Source of the DNA: a bacterium
Lineage (GTDB): Bacteria > Patescibacteriota > Microgenomatia > Levybacterales > UBA12049
Assembly (NCBI GenBank): GCA_021813005.1
Contig: JAKAMH010000040.1
Span: forward strand, 1 to 7,477
Direction: 5' to 3'
Length of the DNA: 7,477 nt
In this document: positions 1-5,063 of the stretch, in pieces
Position numbering within the stretch: the first letter of the stretch is position 1
Layout of the letters: every line of letters starts with the position of its first letter
Translations under genes and position numbers: made by a program
Notes under the pieces: generated by a model
Databases searched by the model: none
Told to the model about the DNA's origin: nothing
The model's input: only the letters and a program-made list of their open reading frames with translations

Positions 1-285
1 CTCACCTATATACTCCATGACACGCCGATAATTAATGACCTCCTGGACATCGCGTTGGCGTGCAATCACTTCTTTACCAAACATCGCCTGCTCCGCCTGA
101 TTAAGGTCAAGTGCATTCCCCTCAATATGTGTGCCATGGTGGACAGCTCTCACCATGGCATCTTTTTGAAACTGCTTCTCATAGAAGGGCAAGAGCGGCG
201 CGTGGTCAATCACTTCACGACTCGCCTCGATTGTACCAATATGACGGAGAATGCTGTTTGAAATGGTATATCTGGGGGTGTACAT
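1..285 (-). CDS. Fic-family protein, N-terminal part (truncated by window edge)
   Basis: Only the first 95 codons are present; the gene continues beyond position 1. The start is ATG at 285-283, and the frame is open to the edge. Residues 35-95 resemble the Fic N-terminal helical domain: HGTHIEGNALDLNQAE (residues 50-65) matches the inhibitory-helix region, and RDVQEVINYRRVMEYI (78-93) matches the helix that follows it. Fic proteins transfer AMP or other nucleotide-derived groups to target hydroxyls, and an N-terminal (S/T)xxxE(G/N) helix holds the active site off. Here the glutamate (E55) and G56-N57 are present, but the position four before E55 is Gly51, with Thr52 next to it, so the motif is slightly degenerate. 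The catalytic HPFxxGNG loop would lie outside the window, so activity cannot be judged. No clear Shine-Dalgarno sequence precedes the start; the upstream stretch is AT-rich. The gene diverges from the DUF5654-like gene across 142 bp. Confidence 0.82.
   Translation of the reverse strand, partial: MYTPRYTISNSILRHIGTIEASREVIDHAPLLPFYEKQFQKDAMVRAVHHGTHIEGNALDLNQAEQAMFGKEVIARQRDVQEVINYRRVMEYIGE
132..160. repeat. Perfect 10-bp inverted repeat inside the Fic gene
   Basis: TGCCATGGTG (132-141) and CACCATGGCA (151-160) are exact reverse complements separated by 9 nt (GACAGCTCT). Each arm contains the self-palindrome CCATGG. The hairpin lies in the codons for residues 42-51, just before the inhibitory-helix glutamate. 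It could fold in the mRNA, but it may simply follow from the codons used for AMV and HHG. Its presence is certain; any function is unknown. Confidence 0.5.
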
Positions 286-356
286 ACAATGATTTAAAAT
301 TTAAGAATAAGATCTATACGGACTGCTTAAATCATATATCCTGATATCTTACGTCT

Positions 357-375
357 CAATTCTGTTCAAGAATTG
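357..375. repeat. Inverted repeat in the fic / DUF5654 divergent gap (possible operator)
   Basis: CAATTCT (357-363) and AGAATTG (369-375) are perfect 7-bp arms around GTTCA. The repeat lies about 40 bp upstream of the -10 box of the rightward gene and about 70 bp upstream of the Fic start, in a non-coding gap. Its size and position would suit a dimeric regulator binding between divergent promoters. In this AT-rich stretch chance is also possible. It lacks the T-run of a terminator on either strand. Confidence 0.3.
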
Positions 376-412
376 TTGCATATTTCCCGAAGAAACGCAA
401 CCTGTATGCCTG

Positions 413-421
413 TGCTATAAT
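413..421 (+). promoter_or_regulatory. Extended -10 promoter for the DUF5654-like gene
   Basis: TGC-TATAAT is a perfect extended -10 box ending only 6 nt before the GTG start at 428. No good TTGACA-like -35 is seen at the expected distance, which is common for extended -10 promoters. With a usual start site about 7 nt after the box, the transcript would begin at or next to the GTG, giving a leaderless mRNA. The 12-mer TGCTATAATTGT recurs exactly at 3481-3492. Confidence 0.65.
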
Positions 422-427
422 TGTGTT

Positions 428-685
428 GTGGCAGACAAAAAGAAAAACAAAACCCTACACAAAGAACTTGTCCGACAGCTCATCACACTTTCAACAAGTG
501 GGTTTGGCTTGGTGGCAGCCCTCGCCTGGAATAATGTCATCAAGGAATTTGTAGACAACTATGTCACCAAGTGGCTCCCCCAGGGAAGTGGGCTGGCATC
601 TTTGCTTATTTATGCCTTGGCAGTCACTATCCTTGCCGTCCTCGTCACCTACAACCTTTCACGGATCCTCGAGAAGTTATCTTAG
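428..685 (+). CDS. Small two-helix membrane protein, DUF5654-like
   Basis: This 85-residue protein starts with GTG. No in-frame ATG exists nearby, and a TATAAT box ends 6 nt upstream, so translation from a leaderless mRNA is likely. The N-terminus is lysine-rich (residues 3-12). It is followed by a first hydrophobic helix (about 15-35, with GFGLVAALAWN), an amphipathic linker (36-54), and a second strongly hydrophobic helix (about 57-77) with a short polar tail. The LVAALAWN stretch and the overall size resemble DUF5654, a family of unknown function that I recall from Patescibacteria and archaea. The protein is probably in the cytoplasmic membrane. Its 3' end overlaps the convergent nnrD gene by 9 bp (677-685), with no terminator between them. 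The family call is from recall, so it is moderate; the coding call is strong. Confidence 0.75.
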   Translation: MADKKKNKTLHKELVRQLITLSTSGFGLVAALAWNNVIKEFVDNYVTKWLPQGSGLASLLIYALAVTILAVLVTYNLSRILEKLS

Positions 686-1606
686 AAGCGCCTGCATCAC
701 CCGGGGAATTTCCATCATGAGGCCTGAGGCGTTGAAGTTGGAACCAACCCGTTTGTACAGCTCGTCTCCCGCCCTTTTGTTGATATAGCTTCCGCATTGT
801 GCCGCGAGATACATGTCATTCTTGCATGAGAGCGCCGCCACAAGCCCCGCCAACACGTCGCCTGTGCCGCCCTTCGTCATGCCTGCATTACCCCCTGAAA
901 CGCTGACACAGGAATCAGGCGAGCAAACAACGTCCTCTACTCCTTTAAGGAGGATTATAGTTCCATACTTCTTTGCAACATGCGCCACCAATTCGTCATC
1001 AATCTTTGCGCTTTGATCTCCATTTTTGATCTTTGTCCGCCAGCTGGCGGATTGATTTTTGATATCCTCTTGGAAAACACGCTCAAACTCCCCGTGATGC
1101 GGCGTTACAATTACCTGCGAAAGGTTTTTGAGCCACTCGGTATCCGTCATCTGAAGCGCTCCGGCATCAATGACCCATTTTTTATGAGGATATTTGGCAA
1201 GCAGATACTTCGTCAGATAATACGTCTGCTCCCCCTCATTCTCGAGATTATTTATTGCCTCCAAATCTCTCATCTCTCCCCTCTCATTTTTCATTTCAGA
1301 CCTTACCATCCCCGGCCCGATAAGTACGCAATCTGCCTCCTCGACATAGCTCTCAACATTCTGTCGCTCCACCACGATACCGTCCCGAAACTCGGCTTTA
1401 GCCTGTTGCACTATCGCATTGTTCTCGGGCACTGAGGCGTAGAAAACCATATCAACAAGCCGTGAGGCAGTACCGAGTGCCCAGAGAGAAGCGGCATGAA
1501 AGAGGTGCGACCCACCGATGAGAAGCAGCTTGCCATTCTGGCCTTTATGCGAGTCTTCAGGCGGTTTATAGAGGGTCTGTAAAAGTGCTGTGTCAAACTC
1601 TTCCAT
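677..1606 (-). CDS. nnrD: ADP/ATP-dependent NAD(P)H-hydrate dehydratase
   Basis: This 309-residue protein belongs to the YjeF C-terminal (ribokinase-like) family. The family dehydrates the S-form of NAD(P)HX back to NAD(P)H using ADP or ATP, repairing damaged cofactor in the cytosol. Visible motifs are HKGQNGKLLLIGGS (20-33), IGPG (96-99), VIDAGAL (145-151), VTPHHGEF (167-174), ILLKG (218-222) and the anion-hole/catalytic loop GNAGMTKGGTGDVLAG (239-254) with Asp250. The usual DADAL motif reads DAGAL here. No N-terminal epimerase domain (NnrE) is fused. Two segments look inserted relative to the family: about residues 105-126 (purine-rich DNA) and residues 183-197, which are encoded by a palindromic repeat also found in mutM. 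The start ATG lies 2 bp after the recF stop codon, so it is the last gene of pyrH-recF-nnrD. Its tail overlaps the convergent DUF5654-like gene. Confidence 0.93.
   Translation of the reverse strand: MEEFDTALLQTLYKPPEDSHKGQNGKLLLIGGSHLFHAASLWALGTASRLVDMVFYASVPENNAIVQQAKAEFRDGIVVERQNVESYVEEADCVLIGPGMVRSEMKNERGEMRDLEAINNLENEGEQTYYLTKYLLAKYPHKKWVIDAGALQMTDTEWLKNLSQVIVTPHHGEFERVFQEDIKNQSASWRTKIKNGDQSAKIDDELVAHVAKKYGTIILLKGVEDVVCSPDSCVSVSGGNAGMTKGGTGDVLAGLVAALSCKNDMYLAAQCGSYINKRAGDELYKRVGSNFNASGLMMEIPRVMQALLR
1016..1062 (-). repeat. In-gene palindromic element, copy A (in nnrD)
   Basis: This 47-bp block matches 4639-4685 at 40 of 47 positions, and all seven differences are transitions. Its core TCCGCCAGCTGGCGGA (1036-1051) is a perfect 16-bp palindrome. 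Read on the gene strand, short ATCAA-type direct repeats flank the core (AAATCAA before it, AGATCAA after it). It encodes KNQSASWRTKIKNGD (residues 183-197 of NnrD), between the HHGEF motif and the helix leading to ILLKG, where the family normally has a shorter link. On the gene strand all three frames of this copy lack stop codons; on the other strand only one frame is open. Confidence 0.85.
1232..1294 (-). other. Extra purine-rich segment within nnrD
   Basis: Codons for about residues 105-125 (from MKNERGEM to LENEG) lie between IGPG and VIDAGAL. About 47 residues separate these motifs here, against roughly 24 in Thermotoga-type homologues as I recall them, so about 20 residues are extra. 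The coding strand is almost all purine, with two similar stretches, AATGAGAGGGGAG and AATGAGGGGGAG. This suggests slippage or insertion of a low-complexity element. The exact edges are not determined. Confidence 0.5.
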
Positions 1607-1608
1607 AA

Positions 1609-2667
1609 CTAAGTTAGCTCTATTATATCAGGCGACAACGTATCTATTGCTCCCACAAATTCTTTATGTGTCGTGGTGACGATTGTCTGCTGTTTACCCA
1701 TAATGCCGGTCAGGAGCTCCATATGCCCTTCGTCAAGCTCTGAGAAGATATCGTCCAGGAGCAGGAGTGGCCGCTCGCCTGTCTTTCCCTCGATATATTC
1801 CATCTGCAGCATCTTCAGCTGCAAGACAGCCAGACGCTGCTGCCCGCGCGACCCAAATGCCTTAATCCGCTCGCGTCGCTTTGTCTCGCTGTTTTCCATC
1901 ATAAGTACTATGTCATCACGGTGCGGCCCCACCAGCGTCACGCCTGCCCCGACTTCTGCCTGCCTGTACTGCCAAAGCCGTTCTTCCGATATCTCACTTC
2001 TGTCATATTCCACCTGTACCGGAAAAGTCGCCTGATCAGCCGCGTTGATAAACTCCAAAAATGCCTGCCGCGCCTTAGTAATGTAGCGTCCGTTCTCAAT
2101 CACCAGTTCGTCCCAGTATGGGAACAGCCGCGCGTCTCGTCTGCCTGTTTCTCGCACTTGTTCCAACAGTTTGTTCCGACGGCGAAGCGCCTTCTCATAG
2201 GCCGTCAGATGGATACGGTACTCCCTGTCCGTCTGCTCTAGCACACTGTCAAGAAATCTCCTTCTCATCCCAGGTGAACCTATGACGATATCAATATCCG
2301 ACGGGAGAAACAGCACCGAGGGAACTCTGCCGGCAAAATCAACCCGCCGCCTCGAAATACCGTTCACCAGATACTTTTTGGTCAACCGGCCCTCCTGATG
2401 CGCCAGAAGAAACTCCAACGTCTCTGCCCCCTCCTGCACATCGGTAATTTTCCCCTTCACCCGAGCGACCTCTTTGCCAAAGGCAAGCATCTCCACGTCA
2501 TGGTCGGCATGAAAACTTTTTCCACTTGAGAGGATATTGACAGCCTCAATTAAGTTCGATTTTCCGGACGCATTGGGGCCAACTATAATAGTCAGTAACT
2601 TCGGGAAATAAAATGTTTGGTGCTCGTAGTTTCTAAAGTTCTGAAGAGAGAGTGCAGCAAGTCTCAT
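1609..2667 (-). CDS. recF: DNA replication and repair protein RecF
   Basis: This 352-residue, SMC-like ABC ATPase is close to the usual RecF length (E. coli about 357). With RecO and RecR it helps load RecA at single-strand gaps. The N-terminus, LSLQNFRNYE (7-16), is typical of the family. The Walker A motif is GPNASGKSNLIEA (30-42). The RecF-type motif GPHRDD is at 247-252, the ABC signature SRGQQRLAVLQLK at 273-285, and Walker B LLLLDDIFSELD at 301-312 with catalytic-region Asp305/Asp306. The switch histidine is in TTTH (331-334). The start ATG overlaps the stop codon of pyrH in an ATGA arrangement, and nnrD begins 2 bp after the stop, so the three genes are very likely co-transcribed with coupled translation. 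In many bacteria recF sits with dnaA/dnaN/gyrB; that context is absent here. Confidence 0.97.
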   Translation of the reverse strand: MRLAALSLQNFRNYEHQTFYFPKLLTIIVGPNASGKSNLIEAVNILSSGKSFHADHDVEMLAFGKEVARVKGKITDVQEGAETLEFLLAHQEGRLTKKYLVNGISRRRVDFAGRVPSVLFLPSDIDIVIGSPGMRRRFLDSVLEQTDREYRIHLTAYEKALRRRNKLLEQVRETGRRDARLFPYWDELVIENGRYITKARQAFLEFINAADQATFPVQVEYDRSEISEERLWQYRQAEVGAGVTLVGPHRDDIVLMMENSETKRRERIKAFGSRGQQRLAVLQLKMLQMEYIEGKTGERPLLLLDDIFSELDEGHMELLTGIMGKQQTIVTTTHKEFVGAIDTLSPDIIELT

Positions 2668-3371
2668 GCAATAACCGTACCCAGGAATTTTTCGCCTTTG
2701 AAGTAACGCTCAATGTTAGCAAAATTATCTCCGCTCATGACAACCACCTTGACTCCGATCTCCTCTGCCCGCTTGGCGGCCACCGGGTCAAACGGTGCAT
2801 TCATCCCCGGGATCCACTCCTCGCCGATTAGTTTGCGAAAGTCCTTCCACGAAATCTTATCAATCGGCTTAGCCGTCGGGTTTGTACGCGGATCCGCGTC
2901 ATAAACCTGCGTAATATTGCTGAGATTGAGAACGGTGCGCACATTGTAGTCCTCACAGATCAAAATAGCGTCAAAGTCCGTCGACCAGCCCGGCTTCCAG
3001 CCCGAGGCGACAACCACTGGCTCTTTGACTTTACGAATAATGTCATAATGCTTGATCAGGTAGGGGTGGGCAATATCACGGAAGATTGTTCTGACAAGCT
3101 GGGCATTAAGACGTGTCGCATGGATACCCAGCCAGTCAAGGTCATCACGGGTCAACTCGTGTCCCAGAACCTCCCTACCGGCATCCCGATAATGCCTGGC
3201 AGTTGATCCGCCTCCCACGACCAAAAAAAACTGGCGCTTGGGAAATTGCGCCAGTTGGGCTCGAACAAACGTGTTCAGCTTTGTAAGAAACTCCGTATTA
3301 ATGCCGCCGTCCGGCACCACCAGTGAACCGCCGACCGAGATGACTATCTTTTCTTGATACGGGCTTTCCAT
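2664..3371 (-). CDS. pyrH: UMP kinase, archaeal-type
   Basis: This 235-residue protein of the amino-acid kinase fold phosphorylates UMP to UDP with ATP in the cytosol, feeding UTP and CTP synthesis. Evidence includes the N-terminal glycine-rich ISVGGSLVVPD (11-21), VVGGGSTARHYRDAG (51-65), LGIHATRLNAQLV (81-93), the UMP/phosphate region WKPGWSTDFDA (125-135), NITQVYDADPRTNPTAKPID (152-171) and APFDPVAAKRAEEIGVKVVV (192-211). The pattern of a direct ISVGGS start, TRLNA and DPTA-like spacing resembles archaeal UMP kinases more than E. coli PyrH, as I recall those sequences. It is the first gene of the leftward operon; its TGA stop overlaps the recF ATG. The start is ATG 3371-3369, preceded by a weak GAGAG-type ribosome site and a leader of about 48 nt if the promoter at 3426-3454 is correct. 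Confidence 0.93.
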   Translation of the reverse strand: MESPYQEKIVISVGGSLVVPDGGINTEFLTKLNTFVRAQLAQFPKRQFFLVVGGGSTARHYRDAGREVLGHELTRDDLDWLGIHATRLNAQLVRTIFRDIAHPYLIKHYDIIRKVKEPVVVASGWKPGWSTDFDAILICEDYNVRTVLNLSNITQVYDADPRTNPTAKPIDKISWKDFRKLIGEEWIPGMNAPFDPVAAKRAEEIGVKVVVMSGDNFANIERYFKGEKFLGTVIA

Positions 3372-3425
3372 ACTGCTACTCTCTTGGGCTGCAGACCGCC
3401 CGAAAGTACACTCTGCTGAGATACA

Positions 3426-3454
3426 ATACTAGCAAACTCACGCCGTAAATACAA
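3426..3454 (-). promoter_or_regulatory. Candidate promoter of the pyrH-recF-nnrD operon
   Basis: On the minus strand, TGC-TAGTAT (3434-3426) resembles an extended -10 box, with a weak -35-like TTGTAT (3454-3449) 17 bp upstream of the hexamer. The predicted start near 3419 gives a leader of about 48 nt before the pyrH ATG. It lies back to back with the rightward promoter at 3481-3489 in a 127-bp gap. The -35 match is poor (3 of 6). Confidence 0.4.
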
Positions 3455-3480
3455 CAACTTCTCCACAACTTTGCCTGAGT

Positions 3481-3489
3481 TGCTATAAT
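3481..3489 (+). promoter_or_regulatory. Extended -10 promoter for the 209-residue gene
   Basis: TGC-TATAAT ends 9 nt before the ATG at 3499, so the predicted transcript has a leader of only a few bases or none. The 12-mer TGCTATAATTGT is identical to that at 413-424 in front of the other small rightward gene. No convincing -35 is seen. Confidence 0.62.
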
Positions 3490-3498
3490 TGTCTGTGT

Positions 3499-4128
3499 AT
3501 GGCACTGTTTGACGATTTTGCGGATTTCTTGGGCCGTGAGGAGACAGAGAAGCAAAAAGCGACAGACGCGAAGCAGCGGGCGGTCCGCCAGGCTCGACAA
3601 GAATTTGATAGCCTGTTTCGACAAACGTTTGCGCTTATCAGTGAGTATTACACAAAAATTCTAGCCCCGCGGCGGGAACTGTTTCTCATCTTCAAAAAAA
3701 GCACGGATCTTGAAAAACCGCACAGCCCCTACTTTTTACACCGGGTTAACTTCATCGCCCAGGATAGTGTGCCGCTTGGCATCGACCTGCGTTACGTTGC
3801 CAATCCCTATCTCATGCCTGAAAAGATCACCCAGCATGACTGGCACACCAATGTGGCTTTGCAAATTAGCCTGTTTCTCGAGAAGACTGGCAGCGGATTT
3901 ACACTGGTTTTCTCCTGTTTAGTCTGGGGAGAGATAGATTCCCGCTTTCCTGCCAATCAAAGCCTTACTATTTCGTCACAGGAGAAAAGTCATCTCCCCT
4001 ACAGCGAAATATCCTTCTCTACAAAAGATTTGTCTGAGGCTGCCTTCCTGGCACTTGTCGAGGAGGTGTTGACAGGCATTACTGCCAATGTTCTCAGCCA
4101 CCGGAAAGTCGTCTGGAGTATGTCATGA
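3499..4128 (+). CDS. Uncharacterised 209-residue protein
   Basis: I do not recognise the family. The coding call rests on a strong -10 box just upstream, an ATG start, a full-length open frame between well-supported neighbours, and a stop codon that fits the packing seen elsewhere (6-bp overlap with the convergent mutM end). No signal peptide or clear membrane segment is seen. Residues 12-45 are rich in charged residues, Gln and Ala (EETEKQKATDAKQRAVRQAR) and probably form a helix or short coiled coil. The middle (about 60-145) alternates hydrophobic stretches (ELFLIFKK, HRVNFIA, FTLVFSCLVWGEID) as in a mixed alpha/beta fold. The end (180-200) looks helical. It is probably cytosolic and is transcribed alone. 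Leaderless translation is likely, since no Shine-Dalgarno sequence precedes it. No function is proposed. Confidence 0.75.
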   Translation: MALFDDFADFLGREETEKQKATDAKQRAVRQARQEFDSLFRQTFALISEYYTKILAPRRELFLIFKKSTDLEKPHSPYFLHRVNFIAQDSVPLGIDLRYVANPYLMPEKITQHDWHTNVALQISLFLEKTGSGFTLVFSCLVWGEIDSRFPANQSLTISSQEKSHLPYSEISFSTKDLSEAAFLALVEEVLTGITANVLSHRKVVWSMS

Positions 4129-4974
4129 CAGCCTTTGACAGTTGGGACAGAGAAACGTACTTCGCCCTGCCTGCTTGAGCCGCACAATTTCCGATCTACA
4201 AACTGAGCACGGTTTCCCCAGGCGATCATAAACCAAAAAATGCTCCTGATATGTCCCCCGACGTCCTTCTGCATTGACAAAGTTCTCCGACGAGGCGCCG
4301 CCTTTAGACAGTGCTTTCAAAAAGACCCGTTCAATTGAGACAAGTAGCCTGGCTGTTTCCTGCTTCGTCAACGATTGGGCCGATTTCAGTGGGTGTATTT
4401 TCGCCAAGAATAATGCTTCCGAGGCATAAATATTGCCGATGCCGGCGATTCTCTCCTGCTGCATAAGGATATTTTTGATAGGTGCTTTTGACTTCTGCAG
4501 GAGCAGATAGAGATCATCTGCCGTCAGATCACGAAGCGGCTCGCGGCCAAGGCGCTTGAAGAAGGATAGCTCGGAGAGTTTATCTGTCCTGACAATCTGC
4601 AGCCAGCCAAACTTACGGATATCGGAATAAAATAAATAATCTTCACTTTTGACTTTTGTCTGCCAGCTGGCGGATTGGCTTTTGAATTTAAATTGTACGT
4701 GTGTGTGTTTATGAGGAAGATCTGATATCCTATCAGTTCGGTAGACAAGCTGTCCTGTCATCTTGAGGTGGACTGCCAGGCTATAGCCGTTTTGAAAATC
4801 AATGACCAGCCCTTTGCCAAACCGGCGAAGCGAGGTTATGGGTGTGTGGAGAATTTTTGTCCTCTCACCTGAAAGGAGAGGATCATATGTGACCGTCACC
4901 TCCTCTATCTCCCGCCCTAGGAGATGCTTCTCAAGACCCCTCCTCACTGTTTCAACTTCTGGCAATTCAGGCAT
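4123..4974 (-). CDS. mutM: Formamidopyrimidine-DNA glycosylase (Fpg/MutM)
   Basis: This 283-residue bifunctional glycosylase/AP lyase removes 8-oxoguanine and other oxidised purines. The start is fixed by the family's N-terminus MPELPEVETVRRGL: Pro2 is the Schiff-base nucleophile and Glu3 is catalytic. A TTG 27 bp upstream would bury Pro2 and is rejected. Other features are Lys54 (RRFGKGL, matching E. coli Lys57), HLKMTGQL (69-76), YSDIRKFG (116-123), the helix-two-turn-helix region GIGNIYASEALF (178-189), and a C-terminal zinc finger CSVC-x16-CPNC (256-279) with the DNA-binding Arg271. The protein is about 14 residues longer than E. coli Fpg. Most of the excess is a palindromic-repeat peptide at residues 98-112, inserted in the loop between two strands before YSDIRKFG. 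It lies 89 bp downstream of the acyltransferase, probably co-transcribed, and converges on the 209-residue gene with a 6-bp overlap. Confidence 0.96.
   Translation of the reverse strand: MPELPEVETVRRGLEKHLLGREIEEVTVTYDPLLSGERTKILHTPITSLRRFGKGLVIDFQNGYSLAVHLKMTGQLVYRTDRISDLPHKHTHVQFKFKSQSASWQTKVKSEDYLFYSDIRKFGWLQIVRTDKLSELSFFKRLGREPLRDLTADDLYLLLQKSKAPIKNILMQQERIAGIGNIYASEALFLAKIHPLKSAQSLTKQETARLLVSIERVFLKALSKGGASSENFVNAEGRRGTYQEHFLVYDRLGKPCSVCRSEIVRLKQAGRSTFLCPNCQRLS
4639..4685 (-). repeat. In-gene palindromic element, copy B (in mutM)
   Basis: This copy is homologous to 1016-1062 in the same orientation and the same reading frame. It encodes KSQSASWQTKVKSED (residues 98-112 of MutM). The core at 4659-4674 differs from the perfect palindrome at one base (4661, C to T). 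In E. coli Fpg the corresponding site is a short turn (MSNGKVL); here about 11 residues separate the flanking strands beyond that length. Two of the three frames on the gene strand are stop-free, and the third meets a TGA only at the very end. Confidence 0.85.
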
Positions 4975-5063
4975 AATGCTCACTGTCCCTGCCGTGTACA
5001 ACTACCCCGGGAGCGCGAGGCCGTAATCCTCCGGCATGAGATAAGACTTCTATGGGATTTACT

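Noticed and set aside
55..344. Two rightward frames opposite the Fic gene
   Set aside because: The Fic N-terminal domain is recognisable on the minus strand; these are antisense shadows.
980..1435. A 151-codon rightward open frame opposite nnrD
   Set aside because: It lies wholly inside nnrD on the other strand, has no recognisable motif, and nnrD is strongly supported by family motifs.
3376..3624. An 82-codon leftward frame covering the pyrH upstream gap and the start of the 209-residue gene
   Set aside because: It spans both divergent promoters and overlaps the better-supported rightward gene; no family features.
4471..4500. Possible third, partial copy of the palindromic element (TTTTTGAT ... 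CTTTTGACTT)
   Set aside because: Only about 9 bases match, there is no palindrome core, and the encoded KSKAPIKNI is normal conserved MutM sequence.
4972..5001. TTG start at 5001 for mutM
   Set aside because: Catalytic Pro2 must follow the initiator methionine, which fixes the start at 4974.
5007..5034. GC-rich imperfect inverted repeat (CCGGGAG ... CTCCGG) between the acyltransferase and mutM, considered as a terminator
   Set aside because: Arms are imperfect and no T-run follows on either strand; the genes are probably co-transcribed.
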